Of a stretch of DNA of 41,033 bases, positions 24,853 through 33,320 are shown piece after piece; position 1 is the stretch's first letter; each line of letters begins with the position of its first letter. A model generated the notes under the pieces. That model was not told the origin of the DNA. It ran no database searches and saw nothing but the letters and a program-made list of their open reading frames with translations. The DNA lies in NCBI GenBank assembly GCA_945889445.1, contig CAMDBX010000030.1:1-41033 (forward strand), in the 5' to 3' direction. The stretch comes from Rhizobium sp. Q54. Its GTDB lineage: Bacteria; Pseudomonadota; Alphaproteobacteria; Rhizobiales; Aestuariivirgaceae. A program made the position numbers and the translations under genes.

Positions 24853-25587
24853 TCACACCGCCATGTAGCCGCCGTCGATGGCCAGTACCGTGCCGGTGAC
24901 GAAGCTCGCCAGCGGTGATGACAGGTAGAGAACACCACCTGCAATGTCTTCCGGCTTGCCCCAGCGTGCGAGTGGGGTGCGGGCGAGGATGGCGGCGTTG
25001 CGTTCGGCGTTCTCGCGCAGTGCCGAGGTGAGCGGCGTCTCGATCCAGCCCGGGGCTACGGCGTTGACTCGAATACCGTCCGGCGCATAGGCGATGGCAA
25101 GCGACTTGGTGAGCTGCGCGATGCCACCCTTGGAGGCCGCATAGCCCGGCACCAGCCCGCCGCCGAAGAAGCTCAGCACCGAGGCGGTATTGACAATGGT
25201 CCCCTTCGCTTCCGCGAGCTTGGTGCGTGCCGCCGTGCAGATGCGCATGGTGCCGGTGAGGTTGATGTCGATGACGTCGGCGAAGACCTCCGGATCATGC
25301 TCCGCACCGCGCTTGATGATGCCAGCGCAGTTCACGACGTGATGCAGTGATGGGAGCGAGGTGACGAGGCTTTCGATCTCGGCGGCGTTGCGCACATCCA
25401 AAACGGTTGTGCGCAGGCCAGGCATTGCGTGCGCCGCCGTCGCTACTTCTTCCAGCGATACACCGGTCGCGGTGACGATGGCGCCTTCATCGAGAAAGGC
25501 CGAAGTGATGGCCGCACCGATGCCTGAGGTGCCTCCGGCAATGAGGACATGTTTTCCGACAAAGCAATCGTTGGGCCAGATGCTCAT
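24853..25587 (-). CDS. SDR-family NAD(P)-dependent oxidoreductase
   Basis: This 244-residue protein is a classical short-chain dehydrogenase/reductase. It has the cofactor motif GGTSGIGAA (near residues 18-26), NCAG for the adenine-ring pocket, the catalytic Ser in NTASVLSFF, and the YAASKGG motif with catalytic Tyr and Lys. The tail reads SFVTGTVLAIDGGYMAV, as usual. The ATG at 25587 is chosen because the Rossmann start then lies at the normal distance. It overlaps the upstream cupin gene's stop as ATGA, so the pair is one operon. It probably oxidises or reduces a sugar, polyol or aromatic carbonyl compound; the substrate is unknown. Confidence 0.85.
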   Translation of the reverse strand: MSIWPNDCFVGKHVLIAGGTSGIGAAITSAFLDEGAIVTATGVSLEEVATAAHAMPGLRTTVLDVRNAAEIESLVTSLPSLHHVVNCAGIIKRGAEHDPEVFADVIDINLTGTMRICTAARTKLAEAKGTIVNTASVLSFFGGGLVPGYAASKGGIAQLTKSLAIAYAPDGIRVNAVAPGWIETPLTSALRENAERNAAILARTPLARWGKPEDIAGGVLYLSSPLASFVTGTVLAIDGGYMAV

Positions 25588-26108
25588 CGGATGAAGCGGG
25601 TCACATAGTCGGCACCCAGTCCCACCTTCTCGAAATGCGCCCGGCACATGTCGATCTTGGTGAAGACGTCCTCGTAGCCGAGGTTCTTTCCCCACGGGTC
25701 GACGTAATACATGATGCCGTTCACCTGGAAGAAGGTGATCATCTCCTCCACGTCATCGGGCACCACCAGCGTATGCGTCTCGCCCGGCGGTTCGAAGACA
25801 TAGCTTCCGGCGGTGGCCTCCCAGTCATGCTCGAGATATTTCCAGCGACCCTTGAGCACGAAGCCGTGCACTGCGTTCGGGTGGCGGTGGCGGGAGAGAA
25901 CCCCGGCCTTCCGCACCTTAAGCAGGTTCATCCAGTAGCCCTGGCTGCGGTTGAGGCAGAGCGGGCGGAACCATACGTTCTCGGCCTGCGGCACCCAAAG
26001 CCGCTCATCCTGCGGAATGGCATCGGGCACCACGATTTCGGCCAGCGCATCGGGCGGGAAAGGCAGCTGGTAGGGCATGCGCGCGTGGTCGTCTGTTTCG
26101 GCCGGCAT
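25584..26108 (-). CDS. Cupin protein of the 2,4'-dihydroxyacetophenone dioxygenase family
   Basis: This 174-residue protein is a single-domain cupin. The metal-binding motif is visible as SRHRHPNAVHGFVLKG (His, His and a later Glu/His pattern) and GSYVFEPPGETHTLVV. It resembles the family of 2,4'-dihydroxyacetophenone dioxygenase, non-heme iron enzymes that cleave carbon-carbon bonds next to carbonyls; related proteins include acetylacetone-cleaving enzymes. The ATG is preceded by AGGGGG. It is translationally coupled to the downstream SDR gene. Together they suggest a small catabolic pair acting on a carbonyl or aromatic ketone, perhaps linked to the adjacent importer, but that link is not shown. 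Confidence 0.68.
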   Translation of the reverse strand: MPAETDDHARMPYQLPFPPDALAEIVVPDAIPQDERLWVPQAENVWFRPLCLNRSQGYWMNLLKVRKAGVLSRHRHPNAVHGFVLKGRWKYLEHDWEATAGSYVFEPPGETHTLVVPDDVEEMITFFQVNGIMYYVDPWGKNLGYEDVFTKIDMCRAHFEKVGLGADYVTRFIR

Positions 26109-26251
26109 CGGAATCCCCCTTGTCGATGCCGCCAGACTAGACCATGCCGGAAGGCTGAGGAAGTCATGCCGGGAGCGGCTTGCGGCAAGGAACCACGGGT
26201 CCGATGACCGGCCTCATGCGTAAGAACAGCGAGTGACAACAGGAACCCGCG

Positions 26252-26908
26252 ATGCTTCTCGACCTCGAAGACGTCAGCAAGTCCTACCCCACCGGTGAAG
26301 GGGTGCTGCAGGTGCTGCGCGGCGTCAGCCTGTCGCTCGATGCGGGCGAGAGCCTGGCGCTGACCGGCGAGTCCGGCAGCGGCAAGAGCACGCTTCTGCA
26401 TCTGGCGGGCGGCCTCGACCGGCCGGACAGCGGGGCCATTCGCTTCGAGGGCAAGGACATCGCAGGGCTGGGCGACGTGGAGTTGGCGGCGTTCCGCCGG
26501 GTGAGCGTGGGCCTGGTGTTCCAGCAGTTCAACCTGATCCCGTCTCTTGACGTTGCCGCCAACCTCGCCTTTCAGGCGCGACTGGGCGACCGTTATGACG
26601 CGGCATGGAGCGAGTGGCTCACGGAGCGGCTGGGACTTTCGAAGCTGCTCGACCGCTATCCCGAACAGCTGTCGGGCGGGCAGCAGCAGCGCGTGGCCAT
26701 CGGCCGGGCGTTGGCGGGCAGGCCACAGCTGATTCTCGCCGACGAACCCACCGGAAACCTCGACGAGGCGACGGGTGATGCGATTCTCGAACTGATGTTG
26801 GCCCTGATGCGCGAGACGGGTGCCGCGTTGCTGATGGTGACGCACTCGAACCGGCTTGCGTCGCGGCTGGGCCGCCGCCTGCACCTTGCCGCGGGAAAGC
26901 TCGGCTGA
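26252..26908 (+). CDS. ABC transporter ATP-binding protein, LolD/MacB-like (AttE-like)
   Basis: This 218-residue protein is the ATPase of a type VII (MacB/Lol-like) ABC system. It has Walker A GESGSGKST, the MacB-typical LVFQQFNLIPSL, signature LSGGQQQRVAIGRAL and Walker B LILADEPTGNLDE, then VTHSNRLASRL. Such ATPases drive mechanotransmission across the inner membrane rather than ordinary import. It overlaps the FtsX-like permease start by one base. With the permease and the lipocalin-like protein it matches the AttEFGH arrangement described from Agrobacterium. Confidence 0.85.
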   Translation: MLLDLEDVSKSYPTGEGVLQVLRGVSLSLDAGESLALTGESGSGKSTLLHLAGGLDRPDSGAIRFEGKDIAGLGDVELAAFRRVSVGLVFQQFNLIPSLDVAANLAFQARLGDRYDAAWSEWLTERLGLSKLLDRYPEQLSGGQQQRVAIGRALAGRPQLILADEPTGNLDEATGDAILELMLALMRETGAALLMVTHSNRLASRLGRRLHLAAGKLG

Positions 26909-29319
26909 TGCTCACCCAGGGCTTCGCCGTCCTCCTGTCGCACTGGTGGCGGCACAAGCTGCAGTTCGCCATGCTGCTGCTGGGGCTGGCGTTGGCCACT
27001 GCACTCTGGTCGGCCGTGCAGGCAATCAACGGCGAGGCACGCGCCAGCTATGCGCGCGCCGCCGCCGTGGTGGGCCAGGACAGGCTGGAGCAGCTGACCA
27101 CCGCGGACGGCACGCACATTCCGCAGGAGAGCTACATCGCGCTGCGCAAGGCGGGCTGGCTGGTCTCGCCGGTGCTCGAAGGCGAGAAGCGCTTCGGCGG
27201 CGAACGGTTGCGCATCCTCGGTGTCGATCCGATCACACTGCCGGCGGACGCCGCGCAGGTGGATGTGGGTGCGGCCGACATCGGTCTCGCTCGCTTTATC
27301 ACGGCGCCCGGCGTGTTCATCATGTCGGGTGAAACGGCAGCTCGACTGAAGGGTGTGGATACGCCGCCCATCCGCATCAGCGATGCGCTGCCGCCGGGCA
27401 CGGTGCTGACCGACATCGGCATCGCGCAGCAGGTTCTCGATGCGCCGGGGCAGCTATCGCGCCTGCTGCTTGCGCCGAGGCAGCCTACAGAGGCAAGGCC
27501 GCTGGCGGAGGTGGCGCCAGGGCTGGTGCGGCGCGCGCCCGCCGTTGAGAGCGATCTTTCCCGCCTCACTGACAGCTTTCACCTGAACCTCACGGCCTTC
27601 GGATTGCTCGCCTTCGCGGTGGGGCTGTTCATCGTTCATTCGGCGATCGGGCTTGCCTTCGAGCAGCGCCGCCCGGTGATCCGCACGCTGCGCGCCCTGG
27701 GCCTGCCACTGCGCACGCTCGTTCTGCTGATGGTGGTGGAGCTACTGGTGCTGTCCACGGTGGCAGGCCTCATCGGCGTGGCGCTGGGCTATGGCGTGGC
27801 CTCGCTGCTGCTGCCGGATGTGGCGGCGAGCCTGCGCGGCCTCTATGGCGCGGAGGTGCCGGGCACGCTGTCGATCCGGCCTTCGGTGTGGGGGCTGGGG
27901 CTGGCCATCGCGGTGGCGGGCACGCTGGTTTCCGCCGCCTCCCGGCTGTGGCGCATCGCCACCATGCCGCTGCTGGCGCCCGCGCGACCGCGCGCCTGGA
28001 GCCTCGCCTCGGAACGCGCGCTGCGACTGCAGGCGGTGGGCGGCATCCTGCTGCTCGTCGCGGCATGGTTGGTCGTTCAATTTGGATCAGGGCTCGTGGC
28101 GGGTTTTTCTGCGCTCGGCGCCATGCTGCTCGGTGCGGCGCTTCTGTTGCCGCTGGTGCTGTCGCTGCTGCTCAAGCTGGGTGAGCGGCTGTCGAAGGGC
28201 GTCATCGCGCAATGGTTCTGGGCCGATACGCGCCAGCAGTTGCCGGGGCTTTCTCTGGCGCTGATGGCACTGCTGCTGGCGCTGGCCGCCAATGCCGGCG
28301 TGGGCACCATGGTGCAGAGCTTCCGCCTCACCTTCGTGGGTTGGCTCGACCAGAGGCTGCCGTCTGAACTCTATGTCTCAACGCGCTCCAATGATGAATC
28401 ACAGAAGGTGCATGACTGGCTGGCAAGCCGCAGCGATGCGGTGCTGCCGATCTGGAACACCGAGGTGCGCATGTTCGGCCAACCGGTGCAGGTCTTCGGC
28501 ATCGCCGATCACGCCACCTATCGTGACTACTGGCCGATGCTTGAGGCAATGCCGGATGCATGGGACAGGATAGCAAGAGGCGAGGGCGCGCTCGCCAACG
28601 AGCAACTGGCGCGCAGGCAGAAGCTGGCACTGGGCGACATGATTCCGCTTGAGGGCGGACACAAGCTGCCACTGGTTGGCATCTTCTCCGACTATGGCAA
28701 TCCCAAGGGGCAGGTGATCATCGGCGTCAGGCTGCTGGAGACGCTCTATCCCGATGCCAGCCGGCTCCGCTATGCGGTGCGCATCGCGCACGACAAGGCG
28801 CCAAAGCTGGCGGAAGAGCTGCGTGCCACATTCGACTTGCCGGAGGAAAACGTCGTCAACCAAACCACCATCAAGGATTTCTCGCTCAAGATCTTCGAGC
28901 GCACCTTCGCAGTGACGGCGGCCTTGAACGTGCTGACGCTGGGCGTGGCGGCCATCGCCATCTTCGCCAGCCTTCTCACGCTGTCCGGAATGCGGCTGTC
29001 GCAACTGGCCCCCGCCTGGGCCATGGGCCTGACGCTGAAGCGGCTGGCGCTGCTCGAAATCCTGCGCAGCGTGGCGCTGGCGAGCTTCACCATGCTGGCG
29101 GCGGTGCCGGTGGGGCTTGGGCTCGCGTGGATGCTGCTTGCGGTGATCAATGTCGAGGCCTTCGGCTGGCGCTTGCCGATGCATGTGTTCCCGATGGACT
29201 GGCTGCGGCTGTTCCTGCTGGCGGTGGCGAGCGCCATTATCGCCGCACTGCTGCCCGCCCTGTGGCTGACGCGCCGCCAGCCCGCCGATCTCGTGAAGGT
29301 GTTCGCCAATGAACGTTAG
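26908..29319 (+). CDS. FtsX-like ABC permease, AttF-AttG fusion
   Basis: This 803-residue inner-membrane protein contains two FtsX-type modules. An N-terminal membrane helix (LQFAMLLLGLALATALWSA) leads to a periplasmic domain, then a three-helix cluster (about residues 225-335, including LIGVALGYGVASLLLPDV). After a helix pair near 380-420 and 450-470 comes a second periplasmic domain, and a final three-helix cluster (about 670-795). This doubled plan fits AttF and AttG as a single polypeptide. Similar proteins help release or export lipids or lipoproteins. It is coupled to both neighbours, overlapping the ATPase gene by 1 base and the lipocalin-like gene by 11. Confidence 0.8.
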   Translation: MLTQGFAVLLSHWWRHKLQFAMLLLGLALATALWSAVQAINGEARASYARAAAVVGQDRLEQLTTADGTHIPQESYIALRKAGWLVSPVLEGEKRFGGERLRILGVDPITLPADAAQVDVGAADIGLARFITAPGVFIMSGETAARLKGVDTPPIRISDALPPGTVLTDIGIAQQVLDAPGQLSRLLLAPRQPTEARPLAEVAPGLVRRAPAVESDLSRLTDSFHLNLTAFGLLAFAVGLFIVHSAIGLAFEQRRPVIRTLRALGLPLRTLVLLMVVELLVLSTVAGLIGVALGYGVASLLLPDVAASLRGLYGAEVPGTLSIRPSVWGLGLAIAVAGTLVSAASRLWRIATMPLLAPARPRAWSLASERALRLQAVGGILLLVAAWLVVQFGSGLVAGFSALGAMLLGAALLLPLVLSLLLKLGERLSKGVIAQWFWADTRQQLPGLSLALMALLLALAANAGVGTMVQSFRLTFVGWLDQRLPSELYVSTRSNDESQKVHDWLASRSDAVLPIWNTEVRMFGQPVQVFGIADHATYRDYWPMLEAMPDAWDRIARGEGALANEQLARRQKLALGDMIPLEGGHKLPLVGIFSDYGNPKGQVIIGVRLLETLYPDASRLRYAVRIAHDKAPKLAEELRATFDLPEENVVNQTTIKDFSLKIFERTFAVTAALNVLTLGVAAIAIFASLLTLSGMRLSQLAPAWAMGLTLKRLALLEILRSVALASFTMLAAVPVGLGLAWMLLAVINVEAFGWRLPMHVFPMDWLRLFLLAVASAIIAALLPALWLTRRQPADLVKVFANER

Positions 29320-30364
29320 AATGCTGCTGCTCGCACTGCTGCTGATGGCAAGCCCGGCGCTGGCGCAGGGCTTCGCTGGCCTGGGTGGCGATGCACAGGG
29401 CTTCGCGGTGCCGGAGCGCGGCGTGGCCTTGTCTTTCCCGCAGGATCATGGCGCGCACCCCGACTATCGCATCGAATGGTGGTATCTCACTGCCAACCTC
29501 AAGGGCGCAGACGGCAAGGACTATGGCGCCCAGTGGACGCTGTTCCGCTCCGCCCTCGCGCCCGAGGAGAAATCCGGCTGGCAGAGCCCGCAGCTGTGGA
29601 TGGGCCATGCGGCACTCACAACGGCAGAGACGCATTATTCGGCTGAACGTGTGGCGCGTGGCGGGGTGGGGCAGGCGGGGGTCACGCTGTCGCCCTTCGT
29701 GGGCTCGATCGATGACTGGACCATGACGAGCCATGCGCCGCCTTCGGCTGATGCGCTCTCGGCGCTCAACGTCAACGCATCGGGTGATGGTTTTTCCTAC
29801 CGTCTCGATCTGGCGGCGCAAGGCCCGCTCGTGCTGCAGGGTGACCACGGCTACTCGGTGAAATCGGCGCAGGGGCAGGCGAGCTTCTACTATTCGCAGC
29901 CCTTCTATGAGGTGCATGGCACCATCACCGTTGGCGGCAAGGACATCGCGGTGACGGGGCAGGCGTGGTTCGACCATGAATGGTCCTCCCAGCCGCTGGC
30001 CAAGGACCAGACGGGGTGGGACTGGTTCTCCTTCCACTTCGCTGACGGCGCGAAGCTGATGGGCTTCCGCCTGCGCGACGCGGGCGAGGGCTTCACCTCC
30101 GCCACCTGGATCGCTGCCGACGGCGCGCCGGAGCCGCAACCGCCCGGCGCGCTGACGGTGACGCCGCTCGCGTGGACGGACGTGAAGGGCCACCGCGTGC
30201 CCGTACAGTGGAAACTCGCACTGCCCGGAAAGGGGCTGGAGGTGACCACGAGCCCGGTGAATCCGGAAGCGTGGATGGACACGCGGGTGTCTTATTGGGA
30301 AGGGCCGGTGCGCCTTCAAGGCACGCACCCGGGCCAGGGCTATGTGGAGATGACGGGCTACTGA
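29309..30364 (+). CDS. Secreted lipocalin-like protein, CrtC/AttH family
   Basis: This 351-residue protein has a signal peptide (MLLLALLLMASPALAQG) and the AttH/CrtC-type beta-barrel pattern. Recognisable pieces are HPDYRIEWWYLTANLK near residue 50, WTLFRSALAP, FYYSQPFYEVHGTI, and AWFDHEWSSQPL followed by WDWFSFHFADGAKLMGFRLRD. The family includes carotenoid 1,2-hydratases, and was also predicted as a secreted hydrolase; AttH was named in the Agrobacterium attachment cluster. The context points to a periplasmic partner of the ABC exporter that carries or modifies a hydrophobic ligand. No carotenoid genes are nearby. The start overlaps the permease gene end by 11 bases. Confidence 0.8.
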   Translation: MNVRMLLLALLLMASPALAQGFAGLGGDAQGFAVPERGVALSFPQDHGAHPDYRIEWWYLTANLKGADGKDYGAQWTLFRSALAPEEKSGWQSPQLWMGHAALTTAETHYSAERVARGGVGQAGVTLSPFVGSIDDWTMTSHAPPSADALSALNVNASGDGFSYRLDLAAQGPLVLQGDHGYSVKSAQGQASFYYSQPFYEVHGTITVGGKDIAVTGQAWFDHEWSSQPLAKDQTGWDWFSFHFADGAKLMGFRLRDAGEGFTSATWIAADGAPEPQPPGALTVTPLAWTDVKGHRVPVQWKLALPGKGLEVTTSPVNPEAWMDTRVSYWEGPVRLQGTHPGQGYVEMTGY

Positions 30365-30417
30365 GCGCCACTGGTCCGCCGTCTGAAGGGCTGCGTAACT
30401 ACTCCGCCCGGCCTTTG

Positions 30418-30446
30418 TTGTTTCATGCAGGCCGAACTGCTACAAC
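30418..30446 (+). promoter_or_regulatory. Possible promoter of the folE-BLUF pair
   Basis: TTGTTT (30418-30423) and TACAAC (30441-30446) are spaced by 17 bases, 25 bases before the folE start codon. It is a moderate sigma70-type match in the 106-base gap after the AttH-like gene. No clear operator is visible. Confidence 0.3.
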
Positions 30447-30470
30447 CCGCATATTGGTTCCCCAGATCGG

Positions 30471-31190
30471 ATGACAATGGACAAGCCACCGAAGTCAACG
30501 CAGGACGGACACGCTGAACCCGTGTCGGCGCGCATTCGCGCCCGGGTCGTGAAGTCCGGCAAGCGCTATTTTGCCAACGACAACATCTCCGCCTTCATCG
30601 AACCCGGCGAACTCGAGGCGCTGCTCGACGAGGTAGCAGGCAAGATGCAGGGCGTGCTCGAAAGCCTGGTGATCGACGTCGACCATGACCACAACACGCA
30701 GGGTACGGCGCGGCGCGTGGCCAAGATGTATCTGAACGAGGTGTTCCGCGGTCGCTATGTGAGCCAGCCGCCGGTCACCGAGTTCCCCAATGCCGAATAC
30801 CTGAACGAGCTGATGATCGTCGGGCCGATCACCGTGCGCAGTGCCTGCAGCCATCACCTCTGCCCGATCATGGGCCGGCTGTGGATCGGGCTCTTGCCCA
30901 ACGAGCATTCGAACCTCATCGGCCTGTCGAAATATACCCGCCTCGCCGAGTGGATCATGTCGCGCCCGCAGATCCAGGAGGAGGCGATCGCCCAGGTGGC
31001 GGACCTGCTGATGAGCAAGGTGGCGCCCGATGGCCTTGCCGTGGTCATGGAGGCCGATCACTTCTGCATGCACTGGCGCGGCGTGAAGGACAACGCCACC
31101 AAGATGATCAACAGCGTTATGCGCGGTGCCTTCCTTAAGAACGCGTCGCTCCGCCGCGAATTCCTCGCCCTCGTCAACCTCAAGGACTGA
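30471..31190 (+). CDS. folE: GTP cyclohydrolase I
   Basis: This 239-residue enzyme opens GTP to 7,8-dihydroneopterin triphosphate, the first step of tetrahydrofolate and pterin synthesis, in the cytosol. The zinc ligands are kept: Cys126 and His129 in SACSHHLCPIMG, and Cys199 in DHFCMHWRGV. The motif TARRVAKMYLNEVFRG stands for the family ETPxRVAKMY block, and GLSKYTRLAEWIMSRPQIQE is the family's SKxxR region. It is a divergent member: CEHHLLPF becomes CSHHLCPI, and the region after RGV lacks the usual Pro-Gly turn and Thr-Thr. A BLUF photoreceptor gene begins 9 bases downstream. An ATG at 30477 is an equally possible start. Confidence 0.85.
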   Translation: MTMDKPPKSTQDGHAEPVSARIRARVVKSGKRYFANDNISAFIEPGELEALLDEVAGKMQGVLESLVIDVDHDHNTQGTARRVAKMYLNEVFRGRYVSQPPVTEFPNAEYLNELMIVGPITVRSACSHHLCPIMGRLWIGLLPNEHSNLIGLSKYTRLAEWIMSRPQIQEEAIAQVADLLMSKVAPDGLAVVMEADHFCMHWRGVKDNATKMINSVMRGAFLKNASLRREFLALVNLKD

Positions 31191-31198
31191 AATTCCAG

Positions 31199-31627
31199 AT
31201 GATCGTTCGCTGTGTCTATGCCAGCCGTGCCGCCACGAGTCTCACCCCCGCCATGGTGGAGGACATCCTCGACAAGTCGCGGAGCCACAACCCGGCGAGC
31301 GGCATCACTGGAATCCTTTGCTACAGCGGCGACGTGTTCATCCAGGTGCTGGAAGGCGGGCGTGACGAGGTGTGCGAGCTTTACAACAACATCGTCCGCG
31401 ATGGCCGCCACTCCAATGTGCGGATCCTCACCTTCGAGGAAATCCGCGAGCGCAAGTTCTGCAACTGGACCATGGGCCACGTCGACCTCAACAAGGTCAA
31501 TCCCGGTCTGCTGCTGAAATATCACGAGCGCGCGGTTCTCAACCCCTTCGTCAGCTCGGGTACTGCCACCATGGCGCTGCTCGATGAGTTGGTCGCGACC
31601 GCCGCCGTCAGCACGCGGGTCAGCTAA
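31199..31627 (+). CDS. BLUF-domain blue-light photoreceptor
   Basis: This 142-residue protein is a short, single-domain BLUF protein that binds FAD. The photocycle residues are all present: Tyr7 in VYAS, Asn31 in SRSHNPASGITGIL, Gln49 in DVFIQVLEGG, and Trp90 and Met92 in NWTMGHVDL. Light shifts the hydrogen bonding of FAD through Tyr and Gln. About 45 residues follow the fold, helical and without a recognisable output domain, so it should signal by partner binding. It is 9 bases after folE and likely co-transcribed, which hints at light control tied to pterin supply. Its stop overlaps the convergent glycosylase gene by 4 bases. Confidence 0.88.
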   Translation: MIVRCVYASRAATSLTPAMVEDILDKSRSHNPASGITGILCYSGDVFIQVLEGGRDEVCELYNNIVRDGRHSNVRILTFEEIRERKFCNWTMGHVDLNKVNPGLLLKYHERAVLNPFVSSGTATMALLDELVATAAVSTRVS

Positions 31628-32403
31628 GGCTTCGGCTGGCAGGCCTCGCAGGCGAAGGCGCGGCGGCCGGCAATCTCGAAGGCGCTGATGGCCCCGCCGC
31701 AGGCCGGGCAACTGTCCTTGGCGAAGATGTTCACGCGCTCGCCATATCGGCTCTTCGACTTCTTGGCACCCTCGACGGTGATGATGGCATTGGCCTTCAC
31801 GCCGCGTTCAAGCAAAGTGACCGAATCTTCCCAGATCCTGTCGAAATCGGCGCGCGCCAGGCGCTGGCCGGGAACATGCGGGTGGATGCGCTGCCGCCAC
31901 AGGATCTCGCTGCGGTAGATGTTGCCGATTCCCGCCATCACCGACTGGTCCATGATGAGTTGCCCGACCGATGTCCGGCTCTTCGAGATGCGCGCCCAGG
32001 CGCGGTCCGGGTCGGCATCGGATCGCAGCACGTCCGGCCCGATGCGGCTGACGAGAGCCAGGGCTTCCGGCGGGTCCAGCACCTCGCAGCTGTTGGGGCC
32101 GTTGATGTCCACCACATGGCTGTCGCTGATCATGCGAATGCGTACCTCGCCCTTGGGCTCCGCCGCCGGCCGCTTTGCACAGCGGAAGCGGCCGAAGAGC
32201 CCTAGGTGGATGTGCAGGCTCAGATCGTCGAAGCGGTAGAGCAGGTGCTTGCCATAGGCATCGATGGCGGTGCAGATGCGCCCGTCGAGCCGGGCTGCAC
32301 CCTCCATGAAGCGGCCCTGCGGCGAGGACACGTCCAGCACCTTGCCCACGAGCATCGGCCGCTGGTCACGCGCGGCGCGGTGGATGGTATGGCCTTCAGG
32401 CAT
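31624..32403 (-). CDS. Fpg/Nei-family DNA glycosylase (endonuclease VIII-like)
   Basis: This 259-residue enzyme removes oxidised bases and nicks DNA. The N-terminal catalytic Pro-Glu is there (MPEGHTIHR, Pro2 and Glu3). The helix-two-turn-helix reads LIMDQSVMAGIGNIYRSEILW, containing the family GIGN turn. The C-terminal zinc finger is C-x2-C-x16-C-x2-C (CPACGG to CEAC). MPEGHTIHR and the overall pattern look most like Nei2-type endonuclease VIII. The ATG at 32403 is fixed by the required Pro2; any upstream start would block catalysis. Its first codons overlap the end of the isomerase-like gene by 8 bases. Confidence 0.87.
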   Translation of the reverse strand: MPEGHTIHRAARDQRPMLVGKVLDVSSPQGRFMEGAARLDGRICTAIDAYGKHLLYRFDDLSLHIHLGLFGRFRCAKRPAAEPKGEVRIRMISDSHVVDINGPNSCEVLDPPEALALVSRIGPDVLRSDADPDRAWARISKSRTSVGQLIMDQSVMAGIGNIYRSEILWRQRIHPHVPGQRLARADFDRIWEDSVTLLERGVKANAIITVEGAKKSKSRYGERVNIFAKDSCPACGGAISAFEIAGRRAFACEACQPKP

Positions 32404-33163
32404 TCCGGAACCAGCCGAGGCCTTCGACGGTGTGGCCCGCCGGGCGATATTCGCAGCCGACGTAACCGTCGTAACCCAGTTGGTCGAGATGGCGGAAGAT
32501 GCGCACATCGTCGAGTTCGCCGGTGCCGGGTTCGTTGCGCTTCGGGACGGAGGCCACCTGCACATGGCCGGTGATCGGCAGCAGCGCGTCCAGCCCCCTC
32601 ATCACGTCGCCATGCAGGATCTGGCGGTGGTAGATGTCGAACTGGAGCTTGAGGTTGGGCAGCGCGAGTTCGGCGATCAGTAGCGCCGCGAAGGGAAAGT
32701 CGTTGAGGAAGTAGCCCGGCATGTCGCGCCCGTTGATCGGCTCGATCAGGATGTCGATGCCAAGGGGTGCGGTTACCGCGCAGGCATGGCGCAGCGCCGT
32801 CTTGTAGGCTTCGACCGCGCGGGGGTCGTGCCGGTCGCCATGGCCGCTCATCACATGCAGGCGCCTGACGCCTGTCGCCTTGGCATAGGGGAGCGCGGTT
32901 TCGACCGAGGCGCGGAATTCCGCCTCGCGGCCCGCGACCGAGGCCATGCCGCGCTCGCCCTTGTCCCAGTCGCCCGGAGGCAGGTTGAACAGCGCCTGGG
33001 TGAGCCCTGAGTTTTGCAGGCGGCGGGCAACTTCGTCCGGCGCATAGGCATAGGGGAACAGGAACTCGACGGCGGTGAAGCCAGTGTCCGCCGCCGCCTT
33101 GAAGCGGTCGAGGAAGTCCCATTCATTGAACATCATGGAGAGGTTGGCGGCGAATTTCGGCAT
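32396..33163 (-). CDS. Hydroxypyruvate isomerase-family protein (TIM barrel; Hyi/OtnI-like)
   Basis: This 255-residue cytosolic sugar isomerase has the Hyi pattern: PKFAANLSMMFNEWDFLDRFKAAADTGFTAVEFLFPY at the start, then LIEPINGRDMPGYFL with a catalytic Glu, FDIYHRQILHGD, HVQVASVPKRNEPGTGEL and GYVGCEYRPAG with a second Glu. Family members interconvert hydroxypyruvate and tartronate semialdehyde, or act as 2-oxo-tetronate isomerase (OtnI) in four-carbon acid sugar use. The nearby DUF1537 kinase and RuBisCO-like protein make an acid-sugar role possible, though it is on the opposite strand. The ATG at 33163 is set by the family N-terminus. It overlaps the glycosylase gene by 8 bases. Confidence 0.8.
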   Translation of the reverse strand: MPKFAANLSMMFNEWDFLDRFKAAADTGFTAVEFLFPYAYAPDEVARRLQNSGLTQALFNLPPGDWDKGERGMASVAGREAEFRASVETALPYAKATGVRRLHVMSGHGDRHDPRAVEAYKTALRHACAVTAPLGIDILIEPINGRDMPGYFLNDFPFAALLIAELALPNLKLQFDIYHRQILHGDVMRGLDALLPITGHVQVASVPKRNEPGTGELDDVRIFRHLDQLGYDGYVGCEYRPAGHTVEGLGWFRNA

Positions 33164-33320
33164 GGGCGTCCCCCGGGGCGACTCAACAGCGGTCGGCGCA
33201 AACACTAGCGCCCGCTGCGGCCAGCGCAATCCACCGCTGTTCCGGGCCAACGCGATGCTCCGCCCTTGCGGGCCTTGCCGCTGCGCTCTACCAGAGAGTG
33301 GATAAAGGGAGAGAACAGCC

